A stretch of DNA of 64,000 nucleotides from JASFHF01 sp050123375 (GCA_050123375.1 JASFHF010000006.1:1-64000), one strand, 5' to 3'. Positions 24,093-34,127 are shown, numbered from the stretch's first letter. The notes: generated by a model not told the origin, from the letters alone. Translations and numbers: made by a program.

Positions 24093-25181
24093 TTATGTAG
24101 TTAAATTTACTCCCTCAGTTGCATGACAAATATATAATTGTGGTTTTAGGTTAGTGGCTTGATGATATTGTGCAGTTATTTGTTGTTTGAATTCTTCTGC
24201 TTTTTCAATTTCTACAATAGCTACAGCGCAGCCGCCAAAACCGCCGCCAGTCATTCTGGCACCATAACAGCCAAGAAAATTTTGCGCGAATTTGACCATA
24301 ATGTCAAGTTGTTGATTAGAAACTTCAAAATCATTTTTTAAACTCAAATGGCTTTCGTTCATTAGTTTGCCAAGCTGGATTGCATCATTTTGCTGCATGG
24401 CAGTTGCGGCTTGTAATACGCGATGATTTTCGTGTACCACGTGACGAATTTTTGGAATATATTTTGCTGGTAGTTTTTTGCTGATTTGCTGCCAATTTTC
24501 AAACGTTATATCACGTAATGAAGCCAAATTTAATAGCTGAACCGCTTGTTCGCAGTATTGGCGACGTTTGTTGTAGTCTGAATCAACATGAGTGTGTCTT
24601 GTCATAGTATCCATAATAACTACGGCAAGATTTTTTGGTATAGGTATGAGTTGAATATTTAGGTTTTGACAGTCAATTAATAAAGCGTGATCGCGTTTAC
24701 CATGGGCGATGACTAATTGATCCATAATACCGCAGTTCATTCCTACCCATTTGTTTTCTGCAGTTTGTGCAAGAAGAGCCATTTCAGTTGGCTGCCAGGG
24801 CAAATTTGAAGTTTGCGCAAAGGTGCGTGCAATTGCGAGTTCCAGTGCTGCCGAAGATGAAAGTCCAGCCCCTTGCGGAATGCTGCTTTGAATTGTTGCA
24901 TCAAAACCAACTAATTCACCAAATTTTTGTTGCAAATAATACGCTACACCTTTTACATAAGCGAGCCATTTATCATCAGGTTGTTTTTTAATATTGTTTA
25001 GTGAAAAACTTTTTTTCTCATCGTAGTTTTTTGTATAGATATTTGCAATATCATCTTTTCTTGGTTGGCAATCAACTAATAATTCATGATTGATTGTCAT
25101 TGGCAGCACAAAACCATCATTATAATCTGTATGATCGCCAATTAGATTTACCCGTCCGGGTGCGTGTACTTGGAACTTCAT
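24093..25181 (-). CDS. galK: Galactokinase
   Basis: 362 residues from the ATG at 25181, with GGAG 8 bases upstream; a TTG 15 bp earlier is less likely. It phosphorylates galactose at C1 (Leloir pathway). GHMP-kinase motifs are all there: APGRVNLIGDHTDYNDGFVLP, the ATP loop GAGLSSSAALE, the catalytic region CGIMDQL, and the C-terminal GGGFGGCAVAIV. galT lies upstream with a palindrome between. Confidence 0.97.
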   Translation of the reverse strand: MKFQVHAPGRVNLIGDHTDYNDGFVLPMTINHELLVDCQPRKDDIANIYTKNYDEKKSFSLNNIKKQPDDKWLAYVKGVAYYLQQKFGELVGFDATIQSSIPQGAGLSSSAALELAIARTFAQTSNLPWQPTEMALLAQTAENKWVGMNCGIMDQLVIAHGKRDHALLIDCQNLNIQLIPIPKNLAVVIMDTMTRHTHVDSDYNKRRQYCEQAVQLLNLASLRDITFENWQQISKKLPAKYIPKIRHVVHENHRVLQAATAMQQNDAIQLGKLMNESHLSLKNDFEVSNQQLDIMVKFAQNFLGCYGARMTGGGFGGCAVAIVEIEKAEEFKQQITAQYHQATNLKPQLYICHATEGVNLTT

Positions 25182-25202
25182 CACAATTCTCCGCAATGTT
25201 TT

Positions 25203-25295
25203 GGGGTGGGGTCTTCACTCATTACATGATGCAACATACAGTGCATATGTAATGAGTGAAGACCCGACCCCATGTAATAGCTCGCGTCCCGCGTG
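25203..25295. repeat. Family B palindrome plus family A half-site (galT-galK)
   Basis: Arms 25203-25227 and 25247-25271 differ by one base (GGGGTGGGG against GGGGTCGGG). It is otherwise the same element as 17560-17628, including the loop (GATGCAACATACAGTGCAT). A family A right half (GTAATAGCTCGCGTCCCG) follows. It separates two genes of one operon and could form a strong hairpin in their mRNA. Confidence 0.87.
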
Positions 25296-25300
25296 CATTC

Positions 25301-26311
25301 TTACAATTTTCGTAGTCTTTCTGCAGCCCATTCTGCAGTAATATCCCGTTGTGGTTCGGCTAATAATTCATAGCCGGCGATAAATTTTTTAATTGTAGCG
25401 GAACGTAATAATGGCGGATAAAAATGTGCGTGTAGCTGCCAATGTTCATTATTTTTATGGTTGGCTGGTTGTGCGTGCCAACCCATGGAATAAGGAAAAG
25501 AGCAATCAAACAAACGATCATATTTTTGTAATAACTGTTTTAAGATTTCTGCTAGTTGATTGCGCTGCTTATCATCTAAATTTGGTAGTCGTAGAATATG
25601 TTTTTTGGGTAATAATAAGGTTTCAAACGGCCACATTGCCCAAAATGGTACAACGACCAGCCAGTTTTCATTTTCTGCTACAATTCGTTCTTGTTGTTCT
25701 AATTCCAGTTGCACGTAATCTATTAGCATTGGAATTTGATTTTTTTGAAAATAACAGCGTTGTGCTGAATCTTCCTTCATAATTTCGTTTGGTAGAAAAT
25801 TACTTGCCCAAATTTGCCCGTGCGGATGTGGGTTGGAGCATCCCATGATTGCTCCTTTGTTTTCGAATACTTGTACCGATTGATAAGTTTGTTCAAGTTC
25901 GTCAATTTGCCCGGCCCATAAATCAACTACTTTACGGATCGCAGGAACTTCCATGCTTGCCAGAGTTAGATTGTGTTGCGGAGAAAAGCAAATAACACGG
26001 CAAGTACCTTCGATTGGTTGAGCATGCAATAATGGATGAGTTTTAGTTATCTCAGTAGTTGTTTCCGGAATTAAAGCAGCAAAATCGTTGGTAAATGTAA
26101 ATGTATCTTTATAGTTTGGGTTTTGTCTGCCGCCAGCGCGTTTATTTCCTGGACACAAATAGCAGTTTGGATCATATTCCGGCAGATTATTGCCAGTAGA
26201 AGTTTCTGTTTGCCCTTGCCATGGTCGTTGTGTTCGCTGTGGTGAAACTAAGATCCACCCATTAGTGAGTGGGTTGTAACGTCGATGTGGTCTATCTATT
26301 TTGTTTGTCAT
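25301..26311 (-). CDS. galT: Galactose-1-phosphate uridylyltransferase
   Basis: 336 residues. It exchanges UMP between UDP-glucose and galactose-1-phosphate. The active-site [10 protein letters not shown] carries the nucleophilic His of the HPH triad. Zinc-site residues appear in [12 protein letters not shown], and the C-terminal half has WHAQP and HAHFYPP. It precedes galK; no galE is seen in this window, and the SGLT-type symporter at 31721-33361 may supply the sugar. Confidence 0.96.
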   Translation of the reverse strand: MTNKIDRPHRRYNPLTNGWILVSPQRTQRPWQGQTETSTGNNLPEYDPNCYLCPGNKRAGGRQNPNYKDTFTFTNDFAALIPETTTEITKTHPLLHAQPIEGTCRVICFSPQHNLTLASMEVPAIRKVVDLWAGQIDELEQTYQSVQVFENKGAIMGCSNPHPHGQIWASNFLPNEIMKEDSAQRCYFQKNQIPMLIDYVQLELEQQERIVAENENWLVVVPFWAMWPFETLLLPKKHILRLPNLDDKQRNQLAEILKQLLQKYDRLFDCSFPYSMGWHAQPANHKNNEHWQLHAHFYPPLLRSATIKKFIAGYELLAEPQRDITAEWAAERLRKL

Positions 26312-26382
26312 TTGGTTAAAACGGTGATTTTTTACTAATTAATATTAATTATAGCTGGCTTAAAGTTAATTATCTATAGATA

Positions 26383-27771
26383 TTACTGGGAAGGGCGGGA
26401 AAAGCAGCTGCGTATTTTTGTAACTATCGTGGCAGCAGACTTTTCAATTTGTTTGAATAACGTATACAATGGTTTCACTTTATTATTGTATGTGGTTAAC
26501 GACCAGTCATTTTTGTTAGTTTGACTGCAAAGATTTGGCTTTTTGACTTTGCTTATTTTGTTTAGTTTATGATTTATAGTAGCACTGCTAGATTCATTAT
26601 TTTTTTGCGGCTTTATTTTGTTAAGAAGAGATTCTATTTTTTCATAAGTTCTGTTTTTAAATCTGCCGCGCAGCTTGCTAAGTTGAGAGCGTATTTCTTT
26701 AGTTGGTTTGTTATTTGTGCTATGTTTTTCTGATATGTTTTGCATTATGATATTTATTGTATCATTAATTATTTTTATATTATTTTTTCTGGTTGTGGTT
26801 TTTTTAGTTAGAAAGTTAAAAAATTTATGCCAGTTTTGTGTGAATTTGGATTTACGATCCCAGTGTTGCTCATATTCATCTAAAGATTTTTCCAGTTCTT
26901 TTTTGAGTGCGGTTATATTTTCACATCTTATGAGATCTTTTTTTATGTCAGCAGTCTTAAGTGTAAATTGTTCGTTTTTACATTTTGGAGCATAAGTTTT
27001 GATAGAATTTAGATAAGAGTTGATGGTGTTGCCGGTTATATTCGCCAAAAAAACTACATATTTATATGGTTGATCGTTATCTTGGTTTTTATTGGTTTGT
27101 TCTTTAGTTAATTTATTCTTGAAATTAGTTTTTATTATTTTTTTAACTTCTTTTATTTCTTTTTCTATATCAATTTTTTGTGCTTCTAAAAACAGATCTA
27201 CAAGTTGTCTAGTATTTTGTGTAAGCCGTTCAATCTCGTTTTTTTCAAGTGGCTTAATTTCTTTTTTTTCAAGCAGGCCAGCATTTTTTTGTGCGCGCAG
27301 TATAATATCTTCTGGTACAAATGACCTAATCTTATCTGGTGTAAGTAATGGTGATTCAGTATTCTTTGGTATAAATTGTTTAATCTCATCTGATGTAGTA
27401 AGACTTTTAAGATCATCTAGTTTAAATTTTCCTGTTTGCATTCTTTGGATAAGTTCTTTTTTATTCTTTTGTGCTTCGAGTGATATGTCGTAAAGATTGA
27501 GTAGTGTATCTATATATTTGCTTATTGTTTTAGATGATTGATTAAATGTGGATAAAGCGTCCTCGTTATTTTTTAATAATGTGCGTAATGTTTTGTGAAA
27601 TTCTTTTGCATGTTGGGGTGACTTGGTTGTATAAAATCCCGTGAAATTATATTTTTTCCCATTGATAGCTAGTGACATACCACAATTAATGTCACTTATT
27701 AATCTGCTCATTGAATCTTCAATTGTATTGCCATTATTTGCTTGGTTAGATTTTGTATTTTTTGTGAGCAT
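26383..27771 (-). CDS. Unknown helical protein, paralogue of the 804-residue protein
   Basis: 462 residues, Lys/Asn-rich, no signal peptide. Two blocks are shared with the protein at 28718-31132: about residues 190-265 (LFLEAQKIDIEKEIKEVKKI and YKYVVFLANIT), and about 350-385 (QLSKLRGRFKNRTYEKIESL). Neither block matches a family I know. The C-terminus ends in a Cys/Arg-rich tail (KIRSCFSRPSQ). It is preceded by a decayed copy of a small membrane gene. Composition and paralogy suggest a secreted effector family; that is inference. Confidence 0.75.
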   Translation of the reverse strand: MLTKNTKSNQANNGNTIEDSMSRLISDINCGMSLAINGKKYNFTGFYTTKSPQHAKEFHKTLRTLLKNNEDALSTFNQSSKTISKYIDTLLNLYDISLEAQKNKKELIQRMQTGKFKLDDLKSLTTSDEIKQFIPKNTESPLLTPDKIRSFVPEDIILRAQKNAGLLEKKEIKPLEKNEIERLTQNTRQLVDLFLEAQKIDIEKEIKEVKKIIKTNFKNKLTKEQTNKNQDNDQPYKYVVFLANITGNTINSYLNSIKTYAPKCKNEQFTLKTADIKKDLIRCENITALKKELEKSLDEYEQHWDRKSKFTQNWHKFFNFLTKKTTTRKNNIKIINDTINIIMQNISEKHSTNNKPTKEIRSQLSKLRGRFKNRTYEKIESLLNKIKPQKNNESSSATINHKLNKISKVKKPNLCSQTNKNDWSLTTYNNKVKPLYTLFKQIEKSAATIVTKIRSCFSRPSQ

Positions 27772-27833
27772 CGCAGGTCTCCTTGGGAAATTATTTTATT
27801 GTTATTTTAAGATTATTCTCAACGAGTTATGAA

Positions 27834-27926
27834 TTAGGTTCTGATAAGATGGTTGCATAACATAAGGATATAGCCGGTGAATACCCATGTTTTGGCATTA
27901 GAACAGGTGCTATTATCTTGTGTCAT
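27834..27926 (-). pseudogene. 5' remnant of the small membrane protein gene at 31369-31614
   Basis: It reads MTQDNSTCSNAKTWVFTGYI before diverging and stopping after 30 codons, against MTQSNSTCSNAKIWTFIGYI at the start of the intact gene. The similarity continues upstream (TATACCCC and TTATAAAACA...GGTTAT). It is a truncated duplicate that dates the duplication of the whole unit. The rest of 27927-28209 shows only that decayed flank and a dyad at 28127-28154. Confidence 0.85.
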
Positions 27927-28126
27927 GACATATACCCCTTGTTGCTAGAATTACTCTGATTGTAGCTTATTTTGGCATCTTTTTTAAGCGTTTTTGATTA
28001 ACACTATGTTTTTAAAAACCTTTATAAAACAGCGGGTTATATACTTGCTTTGTAACTCCTCAAAAAAATCGGGGTAAAACAAACAAAAACAGCCAGGATT
28101 CCGGCTTAGCAAGTTGGATTGGATTG

Positions 28127-28154
28127 TATGTATCAACTAATTCGTTGATACATA
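28127..28154. promoter_or_regulatory. Perfect 11-bp dyad, operator- or terminator-like
   Basis: TATGTATCAAC (28127-28137) and GTTGATACATA (28144-28154) pair exactly around a 6-base loop. It lies just past the end of the 99-residue gene on the minus strand. No T-run follows, so an operator or mRNA end hairpin is as likely as a terminator. Confidence 0.4.
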
Positions 28155-28209
28155 TTGCGTAGGCCCTGTTTCATTTGTCGTTTGTTAGAGCGGTATTTAA
28201 ATGTTTCGT

Positions 28210-28509
28210 TTACATTTTTGACTTAATTTGTATTTGCTCACTGTGAGGGGGCTGGTGATTGTTTTGCTGATATTTAAGGTTATCAAGATCTGTGTTACAC
28301 TGCTTTAGTATTAAGTTATTTCTGCGCAATAGATTTCTAAATTCTTTTAGTTCCTCTGATATTTCGTTATGATCATACTTCTTAAGAATGGCACTAATAT
28401 AATGTACCAAATAGTTAATCGTTTGTTCAATTTCTTTTTTGTTTTTTATTAAAGACTCGCGTTTTTCGTGTATTGATTTAGTAGTATCATCTGACGATTT
28501 GAAATACAT
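28210..28509 (-). CDS. Small unknown coiled-coil protein
   Basis: 99 residues. GAGG stands 9 bases ahead of the ATG. It is almost wholly charged helix (about residues 12-75, EKRESLIKNKKEIEQTINYL, then DHNEISEELKEFRNLLRRNN), ending in a Gln/His-rich tail. It lies between the two paralogous large genes on the same strand. No family was recognised; it may be a chaperone-like partner or a degenerate relative of its neighbours. Confidence 0.6.
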   Translation of the reverse strand: MYFKSSDDTTKSIHEKRESLIKNKKEIEQTINYLVHYISAILKKYDHNEISEELKEFRNLLRRNNLILKQCNTDLDNLKYQQNNHQPPHSEQIQIKSKM

Positions 28510-28717
28510 TATATTTTACCTCAAAATAGATACTTAATACTTCTGTTTCCATATTTTAGATATGGTGTTTATTCTACTGGTTATAATCTTATTGTCAATG
28601 GATTTTTTGGTAACTCAATAAATGAAGGAGAAATTGCGTGCTATAATATAGTAGATATAATATAAGCTCTTATTGAACTGGAGAAATTTATGTTTTTTAT
28701 TAAGTTATTCCTAGTTT

Positions 28718-31132
28718 TTAAGGTTTTACATTTTTTGGTATCATGCTATTGTCTTCACATTTATTTTTTGGGTGCTTTTTAGATTTAGGGGTGGCTATTG
28801 TAATTATCTCCGTTTTAGGATTTTTCTTAAGTTTGTTCTCCATTTTCTTAGTCCGTTTCTTAATTTTTTTGATTGTTTTCTTTATATCTATTTTGGTGGT
28901 TTTTTTCTTTTGAGCTTCATGGTTTAATTGGTCAAAAATTGTTTTAGTATTTGTTGAATTTTGTCTTTTTTCTTTGTTTAAACTAAATTTATTCAGCAGT
29001 GTGTTGATCTCGTTTAAAATATTATAATATTCGTTGTTGGGTTTGTTTTTCACACTCTTAATAGCGTCATCGATTATTTTACTAAATTTAGCGAAGCCAT
29101 TTTTGTCATCGGTATTTTGGTATTTAAATACGCTATTAGAGAAGATGCTAATTTCGAGGCGGTCAATTTTTGTAATAAGGTTCATTATTTGCTTTTTTTC
29201 ATTTTTATTTTTTGAGGCATGTCTGTATTTTTCAAGCTTATTTATTGAAAAATTGATAATCCACTTTATGTGGTTTTTAGGAGTATTATTTTGTAATGGT
29301 TGTTCTTTATTAAGTGTCAAAATTGCATCATAATAGTTTTTTAAACTACTTCCCAAGCAAGAAAAATATATTTTGTCAAACACATAATTTACATTATTTG
29401 CATTTTCTACATTTTCGAATCCTTCCGTGATACTGTTTAAATACTGTGTTTCTACTTCGATTAATTCTTTTAATTGTGATTGTGGGCAGTGTTTAAATAA
29501 TAGTGATTTAGATTTATTTAAAATGTTACGATATTTGCTGGGTTTGTTTTTCCAATTTTCCACATGTTTGTTAAAGTCTGTTTCTATCGATTTTGTAATA
29601 GCGTTGTTAATTATTCTAAGCAAATCAACATGCGTTTTTATGGGTTCATTATTTTCAGAGGGTTTAAGATTTTTTAATAATTGCTGAGCTTGTTGTTCTC
29701 TTTCTTTTCTAGATTTTGTCTTAAAAAATCTTGCTAAGAACGACCCGCGTTTGTATTTGTTAATTTTGCTAATTGTTAAGTTTGCAATCATATCAAGTGG
29801 ATATACCCATTCTATCTTCTTGAGAAGTTTTTTTACATTATTGTTGTAAGTTAGGGCTTTACATTTACCGCGCAGCTTGTTAAGTGTTACACGTATTTGG
29901 TTAGATATATTTGGTGTATTTTTTTTCTTTGTTTTACTTTTTGTGTTCTTGTTCTTACCTTTTTGCTCTATGTTATTTTTTGTTCTCCTGATTTCTTTTC
30001 TAATTATATCTAGTGTTTCGTTAATTGTTTTTTTATTATTTTCTTTGGTTTGTTCTATCGAGGATTTCAGCAGCCATTTTGTGAAAAGGTATTTTTTAGA
30101 TTTATAGAGTTCATAATTTTCTTTAAGCTTGTTCATTACTTGATTAAGCTTGAGTAAGGCACGATAGCGTCTTATCAGTGGTGTTTTATTGATGTTCTTA
30201 ATAGCTTCTGATATATCAGTGTAGATTGTTTTTGATGTGATTTCAGCTTTCTTAAGTATTAAGTGTGGATTGCCGTCTTCTTGCTCATATTTGATTTTTC
30301 CTAGGCATGGCATAGTTTTGATTTTATTTTCCAATGTATGTGGTAATTGCATATATGAGGTTATATCTCCTTGCAGTTCAATCATATTATCGTGTATTGT
30401 GATTTTTCTTTCCATTTTGTTGAAAGAGAAGGGGCAATTTTTTTTACCACTATCGATTGTCTCTATGACAATATCTGTTGCAGCGGAGGAAAGTATTAGC
30501 TGGTCATAATTTTTGATGAAATTTAACAGAGTTATGTATTTTTTATCTGTTATTTTGCTCAAAAAAATCACATAATAATATAGATGGTCATTGTTTTTTT
30601 TGTTTAGTTTATTTTTAAACTTATATTTTCCTATAATTTTTTTAATTGTATTGATCTCTTTATTTATCTTTTTTATACCTTGTGCCTTTAAAAAAAGCTT
30701 AATAAGCTCTATATGATGATGATATTTTTTATGCTTTTCATTTTCACCAACTTTTTTTCCTTGTATTTCATTTTTGTATTCATTTTCAAACGTCTTCAGA
30801 TTTATGGGTTTGTTTATTTTGAGAAATTCATGTGCCGTCTCATAAAGTTTGGTTACCCCTTGGGTTGCGTCCTTATCGAATCCTAAAAATTTTACACTAG
30901 GGTTTTTATTTATAACTAGGTTCGTCTTGCGTCTAATATCTTTTAATATTTGTTCTATGGCATTTTCAATCGTGTCATTTTTTTCATTCGTATATTTTGA
31001 AATGTAGCCCCATTCTTTTGTGAATTGTACAAATTTATATGGGTGATATTTCTCATCACGCAGATTTATTTTATATTTTAGATCTACTTCGTCTTTTTTT
31101 ATATTGAGTTTTTTCTTCTTGCCTTCGAGCAT
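28718..31132 (-). CDS. Large unknown Lys/Asn-rich protein, paralogue of the 462-residue protein
   Basis: 804 residues, no signal peptide or membrane helix, very A/T-rich codons. It shares with the 462-residue protein LFLKAQGIKKINKEINTIKK, YYYVIFLSKITDKK, and later TLNKLRGKCKALTYNNNVKK. The last third adds a unique region and ends in a basic tail (KKTIKKIKKRTKKMENKLKK). No catalytic motif was recognised. The gene is followed by the small coiled-coil gene and preceded by a small membrane gene. Size, basic tail and paralogy suit a translocated effector, but no secretion signal was identified. Confidence 0.75.
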   Translation of the reverse strand: MLEGKKKKLNIKKDEVDLKYKINLRDEKYHPYKFVQFTKEWGYISKYTNEKNDTIENAIEQILKDIRRKTNLVINKNPSVKFLGFDKDATQGVTKLYETAHEFLKINKPINLKTFENEYKNEIQGKKVGENEKHKKYHHHIELIKLFLKAQGIKKINKEINTIKKIIGKYKFKNKLNKKNNDHLYYYVIFLSKITDKKYITLLNFIKNYDQLILSSAATDIVIETIDSGKKNCPFSFNKMERKITIHDNMIELQGDITSYMQLPHTLENKIKTMPCLGKIKYEQEDGNPHLILKKAEITSKTIYTDISEAIKNINKTPLIRRYRALLKLNQVMNKLKENYELYKSKKYLFTKWLLKSSIEQTKENNKKTINETLDIIRKEIRRTKNNIEQKGKNKNTKSKTKKKNTPNISNQIRVTLNKLRGKCKALTYNNNVKKLLKKIEWVYPLDMIANLTISKINKYKRGSFLARFFKTKSRKEREQQAQQLLKNLKPSENNEPIKTHVDLLRIINNAITKSIETDFNKHVENWKNKPSKYRNILNKSKSLLFKHCPQSQLKELIEVETQYLNSITEGFENVENANNVNYVFDKIYFSCLGSSLKNYYDAILTLNKEQPLQNNTPKNHIKWIINFSINKLEKYRHASKNKNEKKQIMNLITKIDRLEISIFSNSVFKYQNTDDKNGFAKFSKIIDDAIKSVKNKPNNEYYNILNEINTLLNKFSLNKEKRQNSTNTKTIFDQLNHEAQKKKTTKIDIKKTIKKIKKRTKKMENKLKKNPKTEIITIATPKSKKHPKNKCEDNSMIPKNVKP

Positions 31133-31368
31133 AGTATATTTCTCTTATGAATTTTTTATGTCCTTCGGACAGTTTTTAATCAGTTATAACCCTCTGTTTT
31201 TCCATGGTTTTTAATTTATGCTCCTACATGAGAAATATCTGAAACCTCATATAGTAAATATAGTACAAAATGAGAGAATTGGCCAGAAAAATGTGCAAAA
31301 AAAGCACAATAAAACATATAGATAGGATGGTTTTTGAAAAAACGTCTTATTGCGTATTGCGAAAGGCG

Positions 31369-31614
31369 TTACGTTATTTTATTTATCTTTGAGGTTTTGT
31401 CGCGGTTACACCAACAAAAAATTGCGCCGGTGATAAACATCACAGTACCCCAAAGCATATTAGGATGCATTGATGCCAGAGCGGTATGAAATGGCTGATT
31501 GGTGACCCAATGCAATATTCCTACGCCGCCAATTAATACTCCATAAATCAAGAGAATATAGCCAATGAATGTCCATATTTTGGCGTTAGAACAGGTGCTA
31601 TTACTTTGTGTCAT
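31369..31614 (-). CDS. Small membrane protein downstream of the SGLT symporter
   Basis: 81 residues with two hydrophobic segments (about 12-35, KIWTFIGYILLIYGVLIGGV, and 52-68, MLWGTVMFITGAIFCW). A PFHTALASMHPNM loop lies between them. It begins about 105 bp past the symporter stop on the same strand, so it may be an accessory subunit, though I do not know the family. Its first 20 codons are duplicated at 27834-27926. Confidence 0.65.
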   Translation of the reverse strand: MTQSNSTCSNAKIWTFIGYILLIYGVLIGGVGILHWVTNQPFHTALASMHPNMLWGTVMFITGAIFCWCNRDKTSKINKIT

Positions 31615-31720
31615 AATTTACCCCCTTTTGGTTAATTATAGCAAATTGAAGAAACTTTGACTACTGCCATGCCCCAATAAAAATCATTATAAAACAACTG
31701 GTTATGTTGTAATTTCTGTT

Positions 31721-33361
31721 TTACCAATAAATAATGTTCAAAACGATTAAAATAATTAGTGCAATTGTTGCCCAAAATGCAGGACGTTTATATAACGGTA
31801 AATTTTTATAATTTGGGAACATTTTTTTGTTACACACCAGACCAGTTAAATTTTCTTCTCGCGGCGGTGAGGTGAGATAACTAATAATAATGGTAAGTCC
31901 AAAAGTAATTATCCATACCCAAATTGCCCGCCAAAAGTTAACTGCCATTGGACTGGCGTTGGGGTCGAATGCGACTACTGCAGCAGATAATAATTTATAG
32001 CGGACTAACAAAAATAAAGTGGCGGAAGTTACCATGCCAACTAGTAATCCCCAAAATGCGCCGGCGCCGTTAATACGTTTCCAAAACATGCCCAATAAAA
32101 TCGTAGCAAATAAAGGAGCATTGACGATCGTAAATAATGCCTGCATATATTCCATAATTGACGGCATGCTCATTGCCCAATAAGCAGTTAAAATGCTGAT
32201 TAAAATTCCTAAAATTGTAACGATTTTGCCGACGGTTACATAATGTTTGTCGCTGGCGTTTTTCACAATATAATGACGGTATAAATCATAAGTAAATACA
32301 GTATTAAATGCGCTTACATTACCGGCTTGTCCCGACATGAAACCAGCAAGCAGCGCGGTTACACCTAAGCCTAATAAACCAGTTGGATAATAATGATGTA
32401 ATAATACTAAAAGCGCATCATCAGGTTTTTTTAAAGGGGGAATTTGATTTGAACTAACTAATGCTAACGCTACCAATCCTGCGCCAATAACAATGAATGG
32501 TAATGCCATTTTAAAAAATGAAGCAATCATTGGAGTCATTTGCGCGGAGCGTAAATCTTTGGCTGAAAAAGTGCGTTGAACTACTAGAAAATCAGTGGTC
32601 CAATATCCAAAGCCTAATACGAAGCCAAGACCCGCAACAATACCGAACCAATTGATTAACATTGGATTTGATGTAGCGGTTGCAGTGTTTTTCCATAAAT
32701 GTAAATAACTGGATGCGATATGTGCTTTGATTGCCGCAATACTGCCAAAATCAGCTAATCCCATGAAAACTGCTAATAATAAACCAAACCAGATTAGAAA
32801 AAACTGCAGTACTTCGGAATAAATTGCTGAACCTAATCCGCCTAACACAATGTAACATCCGATAGTTAAAGAGGAAACCCACATACAAATGTGCATGTTC
32901 CATCCAACGAAAGCATTTAATACCAATGCCATTGCATATAAATTAATTCCGGAAACCAGCAAAGTCATAACAGCAAAACCAATTGCGTTTAAAGTGCGGG
33001 TTTTTTCGTTAAAGCGTAGTTCTAAATACCCAGGAACCGAATGAATTCGGCTGGAGTAATAAAAAGGCATCATAAAGATGCCTAAAAATAACATAGCGGG
33101 AATTGCTCCGATCAGATAAAAGTGAGCAGTTAAAACGCCGTATTTATAAGATTGACCAGACATACCAAGTAATTCTAATGCGCCCATATTTGCGCTAAGA
33201 AAAGCAAGGCCGGCAAGCCAGGCGGAATTTTTACGTCCGGCCAGGAAAAAGTCTTTGCTTGATTTGACTTGTTTTTTAAGATGAAAACCAATGCCAAGGA
33301 CGAAAACAAAATAAATAATAATGATCAGCCAATCGATAATTCCAAGATGAGCAATAGCCAT
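31721..33361 (-). CDS. Sodium:sugar symporter (SSS/SGLT family)
   Basis: 546 residues with about 14 membrane helices. Family features include an N-terminal DWLIIIIYFVFVLGIGFHLKK, then SSKDFFLAGRKNSAWLAGLAF, SVPGYLELRFNEKTR, GGLGSAIYSEVLQFFLIWFG, and a sodium-site region near GLLGLGVTALLAGFMSGQAGNVSAFNTVFTYDLY. The R-x-T-L-N and SGLT-like spacing suggest a sugar or myo-inositol substrate. With galK and galT on the same strand nearby, galactose is the best guess; that is inference. AAAGGAAATTC precedes the ATG. Confidence 0.9.
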   Translation of the reverse strand: MAIAHLGIIDWLIIIIYFVFVLGIGFHLKKQVKSSKDFFLAGRKNSAWLAGLAFLSANMGALELLGMSGQSYKYGVLTAHFYLIGAIPAMLFLGIFMMPFYYSSRIHSVPGYLELRFNEKTRTLNAIGFAVMTLLVSGINLYAMALVLNAFVGWNMHICMWVSSLTIGCYIVLGGLGSAIYSEVLQFFLIWFGLLLAVFMGLADFGSIAAIKAHIASSYLHLWKNTATATSNPMLINWFGIVAGLGFVLGFGYWTTDFLVVQRTFSAKDLRSAQMTPMIASFFKMALPFIVIGAGLVALALVSSNQIPPLKKPDDALLVLLHHYYPTGLLGLGVTALLAGFMSGQAGNVSAFNTVFTYDLYRHYIVKNASDKHYVTVGKIVTILGILISILTAYWAMSMPSIMEYMQALFTIVNAPLFATILLGMFWKRINGAGAFWGLLVGMVTSATLFLLVRYKLLSAAVVAFDPNASPMAVNFWRAIWVWIITFGLTIIISYLTSPPREENLTGLVCNKKMFPNYKNLPLYKRPAFWATIALIILIVLNIIYW

Positions 33362-33407
33362 TATGAATTTCCTTTTGGTTTGGATGAGTATCGGATTATA
33401 TGAAATT

Positions 33408-33959
33408 TTACGGGAAAATACTAGTTAGTTTATTATTTTGAAAAATTAGTGTGGTTGTTGGCATGTATGTGTTTGACTGATAAGTCAAAGTTGTTTGGAT
33501 ATTGCTGCGGTTTTGTGGAAGTTTAATGGTTAAATATTGAATTGAATTTGGCATCCAGCAGCGATTAACTACCATGAAACTTGAGTCTCCAATTTTTATA
33601 GGTTGGTTGTATAAACACGCTGTGGTTTGTTGCAATGATTTATTTTTGAGTAAAATTTGAACTAATTTATCATTTTTATCGAAATCGAAGGTTAATATAC
33701 CTTTATCTGGGGATAGTTGATATTCAGTATAGGGATTTTTTGGTGTTGCGTTATAAGTCCATCTGGTTACTTTGATAGTGTTTGTTGCTTGAGATATTTT
33801 AGTGGCAGAAGTAATAGGCTCACCGCACATTTGTTTAACGTGCGTAATAGAGTCACCTAAATAAATATAATTATTAGTTTTATCGCAAAAGTAATAGTTA
33901 GCTGCATGAGCAGAAGAAAAAGAGCATAAAATAATTGTAAGTGGTATAATCTTTCGCAT
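33408..33959 (-). CDS. Secreted DUF2845-like protein
   Basis: 183 residues from the ATG at 33959; an in-frame ATG nine codons earlier lies in a repeat. It has a clear signal peptide (MRKIIPLTIILCSFSSAHA, cleavage near A/ANYYF). The mature part has YLGDSITHVKQMCGEP, as in DUF2845 outer/periplasmic proteins, plus paired Cys residues likely to form disulfides. The ending is a beta-rich LTIKLP...LIFQNNKLTSI. The role is unknown. It is upstream of the symporter gene on the same strand. Confidence 0.75.
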   Translation of the reverse strand: MRKIIPLTIILCSFSSAHAANYYFCDKTNNYIYLGDSITHVKQMCGEPITSATKISQATNTIKVTRWTYNATPKNPYTEYQLSPDKGILTFDFDKNDKLVQILLKNKSLQQTTACLYNQPIKIGDSSFMVVNRCWMPNSIQYLTIKLPQNRSNIQTTLTYQSNTYMPTTTLIFQNNKLTSIFP

Positions 33960-33968
33960 AAGTTTATT

Positions 33969-34127
33969 GGGGAGTCGGAGCTTCACTCATGGTTACGGGA
34001 TAATTAGTTAGTTTATTTAAGGGTCGGAGCTTTACATGATTACAAAGCAACAAGCAGGGCATTGTAATTATGTAAAGCTCACGACCCGACAACTTTGTTT
34101 TTCGTAATCGTGTGAAGCTCCGACCCC
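33969..34127. repeat. Family A repeat cluster before nudF
   Basis: It starts with a degenerate half (GGGGAGTCGGAGCTTCACTC), then a full hairpin GGGTCGGAGCTTTACATG...ATGTAAAGCTCACGACCC, then a right half (GTGTGAAGCTCCGACCCC). It fills the divergent gap between the secreted protein gene and nudF. Confidence 0.87.

Noticed and set aside
26708..27493. Hydrophobic frames opposite the 462-residue gene
   Set aside because: Antisense of Lys/Asn-rich coding sequence always reads as Phe/Leu-rich; no start signals.
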